Source: Rostratula benghalensis
Lineage: Eukaryota > Chordata > Aves > Charadriiformes > Rostratulidae
Assembly: GCA_013399305.1 (NCBI GenBank)
Contig: VXAI01000195.1
Span: 1,167,244-1,231,243, forward strand
Direction of reading: 5' to 3'
DNA length: 64,000 bases
Shown here piece by piece: positions 1 through 10,500 of the stretch (positions within the stretch are counted from its first letter, which is position 1; every line of letters starts with the position of its first letter). Below the pieces are notes generated by a model that was not told where the DNA came from, did not search any database, and worked only from the letters and a program-made list of their open reading frames with translations. Both the position numbers and the translations under genes were made by a program.

Positions 1-1049
1 CCCCCCCTTCCTCCCCAGCCAAGGAGGGTTCCTGGCAGGCTACAACCTTTGGCTCCAGCAGCCCTACCCGGGTAAGGTAGTGTCACCAGGAAAAGCAACT
101 ATCGCCTCCCACCACACCTGGGTGATTCATGGTTGTATTGCAGGGTGTCTGCGACTAGAGAGCAGAGAGTATCTTTAAGCTCCCAAAGGAGCCTTGCAAG
201 CTCCTGGCTACCCTCACCGTACCTTTGCAAGCTGTGCTACCTCAACGGGGGTCACACTTGCCCCATGGGACCTCAGATGGGCAAGCACAGGTCCCAGGGG
301 GATTTGGGACTGTGTGCCCCAGTGGTACCCTTTCTCCCCATGGCCTCTGTGCTTCTGTGAGGAGAGACAGTACTCCCTGCCAGGGGGCTGGGTCTGCAGT
401 CTGGCCCTGCCAAAAGCCCGAAGTGTTCCCAGCTGGAGATGCCGGGGTGTCTCTCAGCACCCTGTGAGGGGCTGAGCACCTCACGGGGGCCACAGGACTC
501 CCTCACCGTTCAGCACCTTCCTCCTTGGTGGGTTGCAGTGCGGATTTCTCTCCAGGATGCTGGAAAGTCCTTTCTGCTTCGCCGCAGCCAGTGTGAGGTT
601 GGGAGTGTTGCTTCCCGCTGAGCTACGCCAACCTGTAGCGCAGCTCCCTTCGCTGCACACATGCTCGGCTCGGCTGACATGACTGCACCATCTAGAGGTT
701 GCCTGCTCGGAGCAGCCCTGGCTCCAGCTCACCCCAAATTCCCCCCTTTTTTCCCCTGGTAAGAAGGGAGCTTAGCCCCTGTCTTCCTGCCGGAAAAACC
801 CAAAAAACCCTGCTCTCCTGCAAGGTATTTTCTGTAAGCAGGGCCACGTCTCCTCCTGCAGAAATGTCAGCTTTTTCGTGTCTATGTGTTGGTTGGTTTT
901 TTGTTTTTTGTTTGTTTTTTTTTTTTAATAGGTGTCAATTCTCATGAAGCCGGTTTAGCAGGAGATGTGAAGTGAGAACCCGGGGAAAGTCAAAGCCCAC
1001 TGTGGAAGGGCAGGGAAAGGAGCTGTGGGGTTTGTCAGGGTTTACTCTG
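1..1049. other. Unique non-coding DNA
   Basis: This stretch has no recognisable gene or transposon. ORFs of 60-93 codons occur on both strands and overlap in several frames, which is what chance produces here. The only clear structure is a T-rich tract with G interruptions near 891-927. I saw no CpG island. Confidence 0.5.
891..927. repeat. T-rich low-complexity tract
   Basis: A run of T broken by single G residues and ending in about a dozen consecutive T. No transposon body adjoins it that I can recognise, so it could be a simple low-complexity tract or the A-tail of an unrecognised minus-strand insertion. Confidence 0.7.
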
Positions 1050-1104
1050 CTGATACAGCCTAAGCCGAAGATCTGGACAGAGAAAGGGAATTAAACCCTC
1101 TGGG

Positions 1105-1300
1105 GACAATGTGAGATTTAATTAATCAGTCACCAGCAGCCTTTCTTGGAGGGATGGAGAGCTGTAGCAAAGGGGAGAGACGATGAAATGACCCTACGGA
1201 TCCAAAGCTGGCTGTGGAGTGGCGAAGGCAAACTTAAAGAGATCACTGGGGACCAAAGGTTTCCGTTTTGCAAAAGACGCAGGTAGTCAATAGACAGGCT
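1105..1300. other. Candidate conserved non-coding element
   Basis: An AT-richer island in a GC-balanced background. It contains a TTTAATTAATC homeodomain-type palindromic word at 1117-1127, followed by about 150 bases of non-repetitive sequence. I infer an enhancer-like element from composition and motif only. Conservation between birds was not testable here. Confidence 0.28.
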
Positions 1301-2550
1301 GTGCGGGGAGCCACTGGGGAAGCTCTGCCTGCAGGCACTTTACTAGATGTCACCCATTTGTGGGCGACCAGTGCCTGCCATCAGGCGTGCTTCTGAGTGG
1401 CAGGTCCAAGCTTTGAGACCATGATGGGAAAAAGTGTCCCAGCCTGGGAGCCTTCTCTCTCCAGCCCAGAGGAGTGGCCTGGCAGGAGTAATTAACCTGC
1501 CTTTACTTTCTTCCTCTGCCCACCAGGCTCCTCCCAGTGTGTACCTTGCCCTCTGATAGCAAGGAAAGCCTGACGCTGGCATTGCCATTCCCTGTCTTCC
1601 CTTTGTTCGGGTGTTACAGTGTGAGTTACTGGTCCTTACCATGATGATGGAGGTCCTTACCTCCATCATTTCCCAAAACACAGACCAAGTCCGAGCAATG
1701 AGAAACCATCAAATTGCTGCTTCAGCCACGGAGAGATTAATGAGACCCTCTAGACCCTTCCCACCCACCTGCCCCAGTGCTGGCAGTGCCGCAGACCCTA
1801 GAGATGCTGCTGGAGGTGCTGGTTTGCCCAGTGCAGTGGGTACCCTGTGTTGGGATGCTCTGGCATCATGCAGAGACAGCTGCTTCGTGGTGCCGTGGGG
1901 CCTTGTCAGAAGAACAAAGCCTTCGAGGGAAGAGCATCCAGCTAAATCTCTGGGAAAGCAAGAAGAAAGGGAAACACGGAGAGCAAATGAACCTTACAAG
2001 AGAATAAATACCCCCTCCCCAACACACACACGCAGCAACCTGGCTGCTGTCTGCTGCAAGGAGTTCAAAGGCTCTTCTGTTCTCTGTCTCATCAGCTCTG
2101 GGCTCTGCAGGAGCAGCAGCAGCGCGGATTTGGGCAGCAAATGCTAATAACACAGATGTTCTGACAATTTGCTTGTTTCTACAATTAAAAACAAAAAGAT
2201 CCTCAAAACCCAAATGCGAGGAAATGAGCACATTAAAGAACTTCTCCGCATGTCTACTGCGTAATAAAGGGCTGCAGGCTTGCGGGGGAAGAGGCTGCGT
2301 GGCTTCAGCTGGAGCCGGAGTGGGATGCTGCAGAAGAGCAGCACTCGGACCACGCTCAGCTGGCGAGCCCAGCCGGATGGTGCGCTGGCCACGGGCTGTG
2401 GGCATCTGACCCCCACACCAGGATCAATGGAGGGGCTGAAGGACTTGGGTGGTCACTGCCCATCTCACCTGTGGGACGCTCACTGGCGAATTACTGGGAG
2501 ATTGTTTCTATTACTGTTTTAACACTTTTTTTTAACCTTGTTTTTCTCTT
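1301..2550. other. Unique non-coding DNA with an AT-rich island
   Basis: No recognisable gene. Reading frames of about 180 codons exist on both strands over 1611-2405 but overlap antisense and show no domain. The part at 2140-2260 is AT-rich and non-repetitive and could be regulatory, without a decisive motif. Confidence 0.4.
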
Positions 2551-2613
2551 GGCTGCACTTTCGCTCACTCATTAATTTTGGTATTTTTCTCACGGTATAT
2601 AACCCCTGTCATG

Positions 2614-2627
2614 GCTGCCATGGCAAC
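2614..2627. promoter_or_regulatory. RFX-type X-box (near-palindromic)
   Basis: The 14-mer here matches the RFX palindrome GTTGCCATGGCAAC at 13 of 14 positions, with a single C for T at position 2. RFX factors bind this motif in cilia-gene promoters and in enhancers. It lies in an AT-rich stretch (2555-2690) that also has a TATATAA word at about 2596. No coding exon is recognisable nearby, so the function is inferred. Confidence 0.45.
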
Positions 2628-2690
2628 AGGAGGGAATGTGCTCAGCGCTAAAATATCCTCTCAAAAATAACAAAAATAAGACAACAGAGG

Positions 2691-3129
2691 CAGCATCTGT
2701 GGGCTGCTGCAAATGCAGATCTGGCCCAGCTTTGTGGTGACAGAGGATGAAAGATCCTGCAAGCCGGGGAAGCCCCTGAGCTCTTGTCCTCCCACAGTTC
2801 TCAGCCCACCTCTCATCTCAGGGCTGCATAAGCTCCACAACTGCCATCCTGGAAACTCCTCCTGGGACAGAGCCTTGGGACTGAGGACCACAGACCTCTT
2901 CATTTGGCCTCCAAAAATTATCCTTTTCCTCAAGGACCACCACCTCCAAAATATCACTGCAAATGAGGAAAAAAAACATGGGTATGAGCTAGGAAAAGGT
3001 ATTGCTCAAGGGCATTTGCTGATCTCTGGTGGTTTTTCAGTCCACACATGGATCCCTGGGTGGAGAAACAAATGGTGATGTGAGGTCCCCAAAATCAGGA
3101 GGTGCAGCCAGTGTGATGGCACGGGTGAT
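2691..3129. other. Unique non-coding DNA
   Basis: Nothing recognisable. A 121-codon frame on the plus strand and a 98-codon frame on the minus strand overlap each other and match no family I know. Confidence 0.45.
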
Positions 3130-3660
3130 GGGGCTTCTCACACAAACCTGTTATCTTTTTCCGACAGGATTACCAGTCTGGTTGAGAAAGGCAATTGTGT
3201 TGATATAGTACACTCAGATCTCTCCCAGGCATTTGACTTACTTCCACCTGACATTTTGATTAAAACTTGCATTATAAGGAATTAACAGGGCACATATTAG
3301 ATGGATTAAAAACGCTTCCCTGGCAGATCTCAGAAGTAGTTGCTAATGGGTAGATATCAGTAAGTAGCACTATTTCTACCTACCTCCCCCTGGGGACCCG
3401 TTCTTTGTCCACTGCTATTAAACATTTTTATCAATGATGTAGATGAAGATATGAAATATTTTCTGGTGAAGCTTCAAAATGACACTGAGAGTGATGAGAG
3501 AGAAAGGAACGAGGGACGGTTTCACGCAGAATCACCTGGTTAAATGATCAGGGCACATTTGAATACAGATAAATGTAGGAATATATCTGGAAATTAAGCT
3601 TGCATATTGAGCTTAGATCTTGGAAAGGCCCCTAGGCTAGATTTGGGAAAGCAATGACTC
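3130..3660 (+). mobile_element. Ancient CR1/L3-like LINE, reverse-transcriptase fragment
   Basis: Translating in shifting frames gives a decayed reverse-transcriptase palm. Around 3182-3240 it reads roughly EKGNCVDIVHSDLSQAFDL, where the F-D pair is the catalytic block A. This is followed by a PPDILI-like stretch. Near 3390-3450 a 'gdpFfVHCY*TFLSMM'-like segment corresponds to the usual 'GSVLGPLLFNIFINDVDED' block. Many stops and indels make it non-functional. The divergence suggests a very old insertion, much older than the copies with intact octamer tails elsewhere in the window. The family assignment (old CR1 or L3) is from memory of the RT consensus and is not a database match. Confidence 0.65.
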
Positions 3661-4059
3661 TAGACATGCCCATACCAGGTGGAGATAAGAACACTGGTTT
3701 TTAACCAGCAAGCAAGGGAGCTCGTGTGAAGCTCTCCCAGGACTACCTGCTTCATCCAGCAATGCAGCTTTGTTCATGGTAGAGGAATTAGGGATCAGTG
3801 GTACCCCAAAGTGAACTTGGTGCCTCCTGCTGTGGGTGTCTGAAGGGGGTGCACTGGTAAATAGCTCACAGCTGAAGCACTGCTTCTGGCACTTGCACTT
3901 GGAGGAAGGCAGGGAAATAACCAGGAGAGCTTGAAGGAGCACCACAGAGCCAACCACAGGCTGGAAAGGCAGCCTGTGTGATGTGATGGTCATTAAAAAC
4001 TATGTTGTCAGGAGATCTGAGGACCCAGCCTATGTTCTCCCACATGGAAAAGATAGTGG
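3661..4059. other. Spacer between ancient LINE segments
   Basis: No recognisable gene. The stretch separates two plus-strand LINE-like pieces and may be their decayed continuation or inserted unique sequence. I cannot align it with any consensus. Confidence 0.3.
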
Positions 4060-4560
4060 GGAACCATTAAATCCTACAGAAAGGTGTAACAGGAGCAGGG
4101 CTGGAGCTGGAAAGAGGTAGATTCAGCTTTGAATTGAAAGCCAATGTCCTACTGGTGAAAGAATTTGAAGGTTGGAAGAGCTTTTCTCAGGGAAATACGG
4201 GCTCACAGCGTTGCTCAAGCTTTTACAAAGAGATTAAACATCTTTTTTAAAAAGAAACCATTTAGTCCATCTTTTGGAAGCAACTCTGAGGCTGATGTGA
4301 GAATGGGCTGGGGTGAGTGACCTCCCCTGGCCTCAGGGGCCAAATTGTCCATCTCATCCCTTCCCTTCACAGTCTATTGGGAACAGATTGTCTGCAGTGC
4401 CCTGTAATTATTCAAGCAACGATTAATCAAACTCTTGCTTCAGGGTTCAGGAGGACTTTTGCAGAGAACAGGAAGGTTTCTCCAATCTCCACCCATCCGC
4501 TGCAATACCAGGCATTTTTTCAAGTAGAAACAGCAAAACACCAAATATGAAACCCTGCTG
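4060..4560 (+). mobile_element. Possible ancient CR1/L3-like 3' region
   Basis: The segment around 4080-4220 (a 'ggctggagctggaaagagg' word and following bases) and the segment around 4380-4450 resemble the 3' untranslated region of old amniote CR1/L3 elements. It lies downstream of, and in the same orientation as, the RT fragment ending near 3660, which supports one dismembered element. No octamer tail remains. This is pattern recognition without alignment. Confidence 0.38.
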
Positions 4561-6859
4561 GGAAATTGAGCTTTGGCAGTCAGAGCCTGATCTTGGGATT
4601 CAGACTTGAGAGGAGCTTCCTAGGGACTCTCAGACTATTGGAAACGTGTGGAGATGCTCTGCTTCCCCGGGCTGGGAGCCATCCCTAAGGGGCCGCTCTT
4701 GCTCTTCCCAGAACCATGCACATGCCAGGGGCTTGGGCCGTGGTGGTCTGCCTCCTGTCCCCTGCCTCTCACACTCTCCTTATTCCCCTGCAGACTCAAA
4801 TTCTTGCTCACAGGGGGGCTCCAGGGGCTCCAGGGTATTCAGCAGTGAGCCGTGCTATACATGAGGTGTGTGGGGTCGTCTGTCCCCTTTTGCTGCCTTC
4901 CCATCCCTAGACCCCTGGGCTTGGCAGGGTGCAGGTCTAGGAAAAGGCACCTTCAGCCATTCCCTGTCTAGGACACTAGTGGGTTCATGTCCTGCTTGTC
5001 ACAGGAGCTGCTGAGGGTCTGGCAGATCTGGCCCAAAGGGAGGAGAAGCTGAAGAAGAGCAGGCAGAGGAAAGCTCTCTGGAAGCATAGCTTTTCAAGGC
5101 ATCAGCTGAGTCTACCACATTCCTGCTGCTTTCTAAGCTGGCCTCACCTCCTCTGGGGGATCTGCTATTCATACCTCCTCCGCATGGAGAATTACACCCA
5201 TTTCCTGCTTTTGTTAAGATCCAATGGTCTTCTGCTTGTAAATCCACCTCCAGCCAGCCTCCAGCAGCTGCTGGGAGATAGTCCAGCCCTGGAGACAGTC
5301 TCTGCAAGCGGGCACCTACGAAGAGTTTCCCACATCCTCCAAACAGGAGTTGTTGGCCAGCCATTGAGGCAGTTGCGACCCCTCCCCACAAGATCCTGCC
5401 TTTTGGTTGCAGTTGGAGGGAGGCAGGAGGAAAGTTGGGTAGAAGGAGACCAGATCAGATCACTGTGCTGCCCAGTGTGACTTACATGCGGGTCCAGAGA
5501 CACAACAGTGGGAAACTTGGCTCACGCTCTGACTTGCCCACAGGGCTGGGCAGGAGAGGATATGCTCAGCCTGCAGAGAAAGAGAGAGGCTCCGCTTACC
5601 CCCTCTCTTGGCAGGGCAGACATGATTTGGGGACTCCTGGCCAGCTGTGCTGTCACACATGCTTCTGTTGGGCTCAGGGTTGCATCAGGGGTAAGCATCA
5701 TGTCAGAGAGGGTGCTAGGTACCAACCACGGGGCAGGGACCATGGCGGGATCAAAAAAACCACATGCATGGACACCAGAGGATGGAGAGCTCAGGATCAG
5801 CATGGACTTGGCAGGAGATGGCAGGGACGTGGCTGAGAGGTGGAGGCCCAATTCAAGGTGGAGACAACAAAGGAGAAGGGAGGTGGAGGACAGGGATCCA
5901 GAGGTGCCATAAGCATCAAGAGAATAGAAACACTGTGGATGTGGAGTGCAGGAATAAGCAGCCCTGGGACTGGCACCTCATGGATGGAGGAGACCAGGGC
6001 TGGGAATGGAGAATAACTGAGACCGTAAGGACAGTGTCTGATGAGAGGTCAGTTTGCTGCCCACTGGGGCTGACACTTGGCCTCCCTGCAACACCAGGCA
6101 GGAGCACAGGCAGAGGCTTGGGGCCAGTGAGGGGCTGGAGTGGGAAGTGACAGCAGTGGTGGACCTGTGCGGCCTTTGCAGTCTCTCTGGTGGTGGCTGG
6201 AGAGTTCTGTTTGCTCTGACAGAATGATTACGCCCCTTTATCTCATCTCTTTGTTTGCTCTGCAATATCCCAGAGCCAACAAACTCCAGGGCAAAATCCA
6301 GAGATATTTGAGTGGGACTCCAAGGGGAATGGAGTGCTAAACAAGTGACAAAAAAGCTGGGCTCTGCTGAAAAAGTCTAATGGAGACCATCTCATGTGGG
6401 ACACAGTTCCCAGTAGTGGGACCCCTGCATGGACTGACCACAATGGAACTGCTCCAGTCCCCTGCAGAAATAGCATATTCCTAAGGGAGACAATTGGCCT
6501 GAACCAAGACCACGCTGGATTGTCAGGATCCTCATATCAGGATCTTCACATGGGGATGATGGATGTGCCAGGGTGCCTGTGCTGGTGTGAGGCACCAGCT
6601 GGACCCGGGATACGTAGAGTGGCATACTGGGGATGAGATTCATGGGGTGAGCATCACTGTGCTCTATAGTGAGGCCCACCATTTACACCCCCTGCTTGTG
6701 CCCAGGTGTCAGGATGATGGAGACATCTCTGACACAGAGTGCAAAGCACATGCCCTTATCCTTCAGCATTGCTGCCCCAGGCTGAGATCCAGTGTGGGAC
6801 TTCACCTCTCTTTGCCCCTTGACAAAGTACTTGGGAATACTCCATCCATCTCTGGAATC
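4561..6859. other. Unique non-coding DNA
   Basis: Mostly GC-balanced unique sequence. From about 5700 to 6150 it becomes purine-rich (GGA/GAG words), which produces long open frames by composition. A short segment at 4794-4844 is bounded by consensus-like splice signals but is only 51 bases and internally repetitive (GGGGCTCCA repeated). I recognise no protein. Confidence 0.45.
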
Positions 6860-7327
6860 CTCAGCACAGGAACAACAAGGACCTGATGGAGTGGGGCCAG
6901 AGGAGGCCACAGAGATGCTGGGAGGGCTGGAGCCCCTCTCCTGTGAGGGCAGGCTGAGAGAGTTGGGGGGAGGGGTTCAGCCTGGAGAAGAGAAGGCTCT
7001 GGGGAGACCTCATAGCCCCTTCCAGTCCCTAAAGGGGCTCCAGAAAAGCTGGGGAGGGGAGCCACTGGATGAGGAGGAATGGTTTTAAGTAAAAGAAGGG
7101 AGATTTAGATGAGATCTGGGGAAGAAATTCTTTGCTATGAGGGTGGTGAGACCATGGCCCAGGTTGCCCCAAGAAGCTGCGGCTCCCCCATCCCTGGAGG
7201 GGTTCAAGGCCAGGTTGGAGGGGGCTTGGAGCAACCTGGTCTGGTGGGAAGTGTCCCTGGACAGAGCAGGGGGTGGGACTGGATTGTATTTAAGGACCCT
7301 TCCAACCTAAACATTTCTATGATTCCA
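6860..7327 (+). mobile_element. CR1 LINE, 5'-truncated copy
   Basis: The start encodes a degraded CR1 ORF2 C-terminus: in one frame EEATEMLGGLEPLSCEGRLRELGG, matching the family's usual RATKMIRGLEHLSYEERLRELGL, then QPGEEKALG for the usual SLEKRRLRG. The rest is the CR1 3'-UTR: a 'GGTTCAAGGCCAGGTTGGA' word near 7201 and 'AGCAACCTGGTCTGGTGGGA' near 7230. It ends in a short octamer tail (TTTCTATGATTCC) at about 7315-7327. CR1 elements are about 4.5 kb when complete; this is only the last 10 percent. Confidence 0.93.
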
Positions 7328-7328
7328 G

Positions 7329-7398
7329 GATTGTAATGGTTGGACTTGATGACCTTAAAGGTCTCTTCCAGCCATAACAATTCTATGATTCTATGATC
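7329..7398 (+). mobile_element. CR1 LINE 3' end (second of three)
   Basis: This piece contains only the last 70 bases of a CR1: 'GGTTGGACTTGATGACCTTA' at about 7339, 'CTCTTCCAGCC', and an ATTCTATGATTCTATGAT tail. It follows the tail of the previous copy almost directly, so it is either a separate severely truncated insertion or a partial duplication of a CR1 end. Confidence 0.88.
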
Positions 7399-7454
7399 TT
7401 GGCTGACCTCCTTGGGAAGTCCCTTCTGAGGTGCTCTTACAGCTCAGAGCTTTC

Positions 7455-7570
7455 TACTGGGAGGGGTCCCTGCCCATGGCAGGGGGTTTGGAACTGGATT
7501 GTATTTAATGTCCCTTCCAACCCAAACCATTCTATGATTCTATGATTCAGTGATTCTATGATTCTATAAT
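7455..7570 (+). mobile_element. CR1 LINE 3' end (third of three)
   Basis: This is the CR1 3'-UTR from 'GGGTCCCTGCCCATGGCAGG' (about 7466) through 'CCCTTCCAACCCAAACCATT' to an expanded octamer tail at 7527-7569. The tail has several ATTCTATG units plus one variant (CAGTGATTCT). It is less diverged in its tail than the two upstream ends. Confidence 0.92.
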
Positions 7571-10500
7571 ACTTCTGTCCCCAAAGCCCAGGAGACTCTT
7601 GGCCCTTGCAGCAGTGTGTCAGCTGGTTTTCTTGCTGCCCACAAGTGAGTGGGGTCCCCCCAAAAGCAGGAAAGCCGGGCAGGCAGAGCAGAGGTGGCAG
7701 GGGTGTGTGGACAGGGTGGCAAGATAGCTTTGGGGGCAGGTTCATGAAGAGCTGTGAGCAAGATGTGTCCAGGGAGACTAGACTTTGCCCATCCTGGTAA
7801 ACAAATAGCATCGATTGCTCAAAACCAATAACTGACTCAGTCATCCAATTCTCTTGCTAACAGACACAACCTGCAGGGCACTGAACTTTTGTATATTTAT
7901 TTTGGGACAAAAGCATTAAAGGGAAAATATCAAACAACAAATAATCTACATGCATACTGGCTTCCCAGGCATTCTCTGCTCCCTAGGGCATGCTGGTAGG
8001 TACTGCCTGTTCTGATGAGTCCCAGAGCACAAAAGCATGTCTGCCTGTTCCCAAGATTGCCTCTAGTCCCTCAACATCCACTGTTCATCCAGCATCTCAA
8101 AGCAGAGCAACCAAGTCGGGGCAGTTTCCTCCAGGAGGTGACTTTGTCTTCAGACTCATTTGCTGCACAGGGGCTTACATTTATTTTTCTCTTCTAGATG
8201 GGCCCTGTGGGTCCTGGAGACTTGAGGATTTATGCAGCATCTTATTGAGCAGGGTACCCTTTGGACATCTATAACATCTCTAAAATGTTCCTTTGTTGGT
8301 TGCCTTTCATGCCACAGGATTGCCAGCATGCAGCCAGTGAGAAATGAATGAGAAAAGCCCTGTGTGGGTGGGCTTTGAGAGGGGGAATTTTGAGATGGTT
8401 CCTTTGGCCTGAGGCCTGCTGAGGTCACCAAAGTGCCTGGCTTGAGGTAGCCCCAGGACCACTGACCTGGTCCAGTGGTCCCTGGCAGCCCACTCACTGT
8501 TCCACCAGGATCTCCAGCTTCAGCATGCTTGCAAACAGACTTATTTCATGTCCAGAGGAAAATCTTCAAAGCCACTTTGATTCGGGAAAGGTTTTCATTC
8601 CCGTGAAGATAAGAAAAGCTCCCTTGGCACAGTGCAAGGGTCCCCAAAAAGCACCACAGCCCATGCACATGTAAGCCTGGCAAGCAAGGGGATGAGGGAG
8701 CAAGACAGGCAAATGAGTCCATGGCCACCACCTACAATATGCATCACTGGTGTCTTGCCACAGGACAGGAACTGGCCTTGTACTGCTGGAACCGGACCCT
8801 GCCCTCTGCCAGGGCCAGTGATGATGCAAAGTGACCCGGAGGTAGACTGCCTCAGCCCCTGGAAAATGGGGTGGCCTCCTCCAGGCACTCGGCACTGGGC
8901 TTGTAATGGGTGACAGGGAGATATCTCCCTGCCCAGGTCTGGGGGGGAGGTCTGGTGTGGCCTCTTGCAGAAATGATGGTGTGATAGCCCAGGTGCTGCA
9001 CCCAGTTCCTCTGCCCAGGGGCTTGTTTCAGAAACAAAGGTGGAGGTGTCTGGATTATAAAGCTATGAAATGACAAAGTGCAAGAGAGACAGATTGAAGA
9101 GATGGGCTGAGAGCGAGGTGTGAAAAACCAGGTGGGGACTGGAGAGGATAGGGGCCAGCCTCTCAGGGCAGTCTGTTTCTAGGCAATGATGGGGAGAGTC
9201 ATCACCATGCGAGGACTTTATTCCTGTTACCCCCCCCATGAGCCTTGTCCTGGCCTGGAGTAATCAATGCTTTAGTCACAAAGATCCTCTTTGCTGCAGG
9301 ATCTAGGGGCCAAGAAGAAAAAGCAATCTAGGTGTCTACATCTTCTCTATAGGAAGAAGTAAAACTAATGTCCTTAGGCAACTCAGAAAACAGGTTTGGA
9401 TAAGGAGATCCCAGCCAGCCAGCTGAGGTTCCTGGCAAAACGACCATGACCCAGCCAACAGGGAGCAAGGAAAGCCTTTCGGAAACCAAGATATTCCATG
9501 GAGACAGCTCTGTGAATTGGAGGATTGTCACAGGGAGCTGCAGCCTTTGGTAAAGAATGGAAGAAAGGGAATTTGGTGCTGCATGGCAAGAAACCGTGGT
9601 CTCTCCCACCCAGAAAATTCAATGTCTCTGTGTGTGAGACGTGAAAGCAATGCAAGTGGAGCCAAGCATGGGAAGTGCCACCAGGGTTAGAGAGGGCTGT
9701 GTGTGCCAGATACACATCTTCAAGCAAAGGGGTAGACCAGCAGAGAAAATAAAAACACTGGAGAGCATTGGCCTGGCTCACAGTGAGATATTTTGAGTGA
9801 ACCTGATCACATTATCTTTTGTTCACAAAATTAAATCTCTTGGCCTGATTACAGCAGTGTCACTCAGACCCAGAGTGGGCTGAAGAGCAGCAGGCAAAGG
9901 GCTTTGTGAAGTGGTGCCAGAAATGGGTTGGCCCCTTGTAAGTGGTGAGGAGGTGAAAGGGGCAGTGTGCTGGTGTCACCGGGGTGCTCCATGGTGGGAG
10001 CTGGCAGCACAGGAAGGGAGGATGCAAGGCACAGCCTGATATTTCACAGGCTGGTGAAATGCAAGTGGGAAGGGGACCCTGTGCTCCCCACCACTCCTCT
10101 GCTCTGTGCAGGTGCTGCCCTGTGGGTTCAGAGCCCCTCAGGCCCAAGCAGGGCTGGTCCCAAGTGAAAGCTCAGCTGTTGGCCCTTGTGCAAAACTCAA
10201 ACCATTTCTGTGTGGCCTCACAGACAGTTGTGTTGGTGCAACTACAAAAGGCATAGGAGATACAGGGAGGACAGGGCAACTGCAACCCCGTCGCTCAACC
10301 ATGTCAGCTCTGCAGGGCCACCAGCACCAGATCCCTTGGTGATATGCATGGTGCTCATCACCTTCTGGTCCATCCTGGGGATGCTTGAGAGTGGAAATGC
10401 CTCATCAAGCACCAATCAGCTCCTGAGCTGCCTGCAGTGGTGGTTTTATCTGGGCTGAAGGGGCAGTTCCCAAGCTGGGCAATGTGTTCCTCTGCCCTGC

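Noticed and set aside
370..400. CTCF site suggested by a TGCCAGGGGGCTGG word
   Set aside because: Two mismatches in the core; such words are common in GC-rich vertebrate DNA.
5700..6150. Coding region suggested by long plus-strand frames
   Set aside because: Purine-rich composition suppresses stops in several frames. The translations are Trp/Gly/Arg-rich and resemble nothing.
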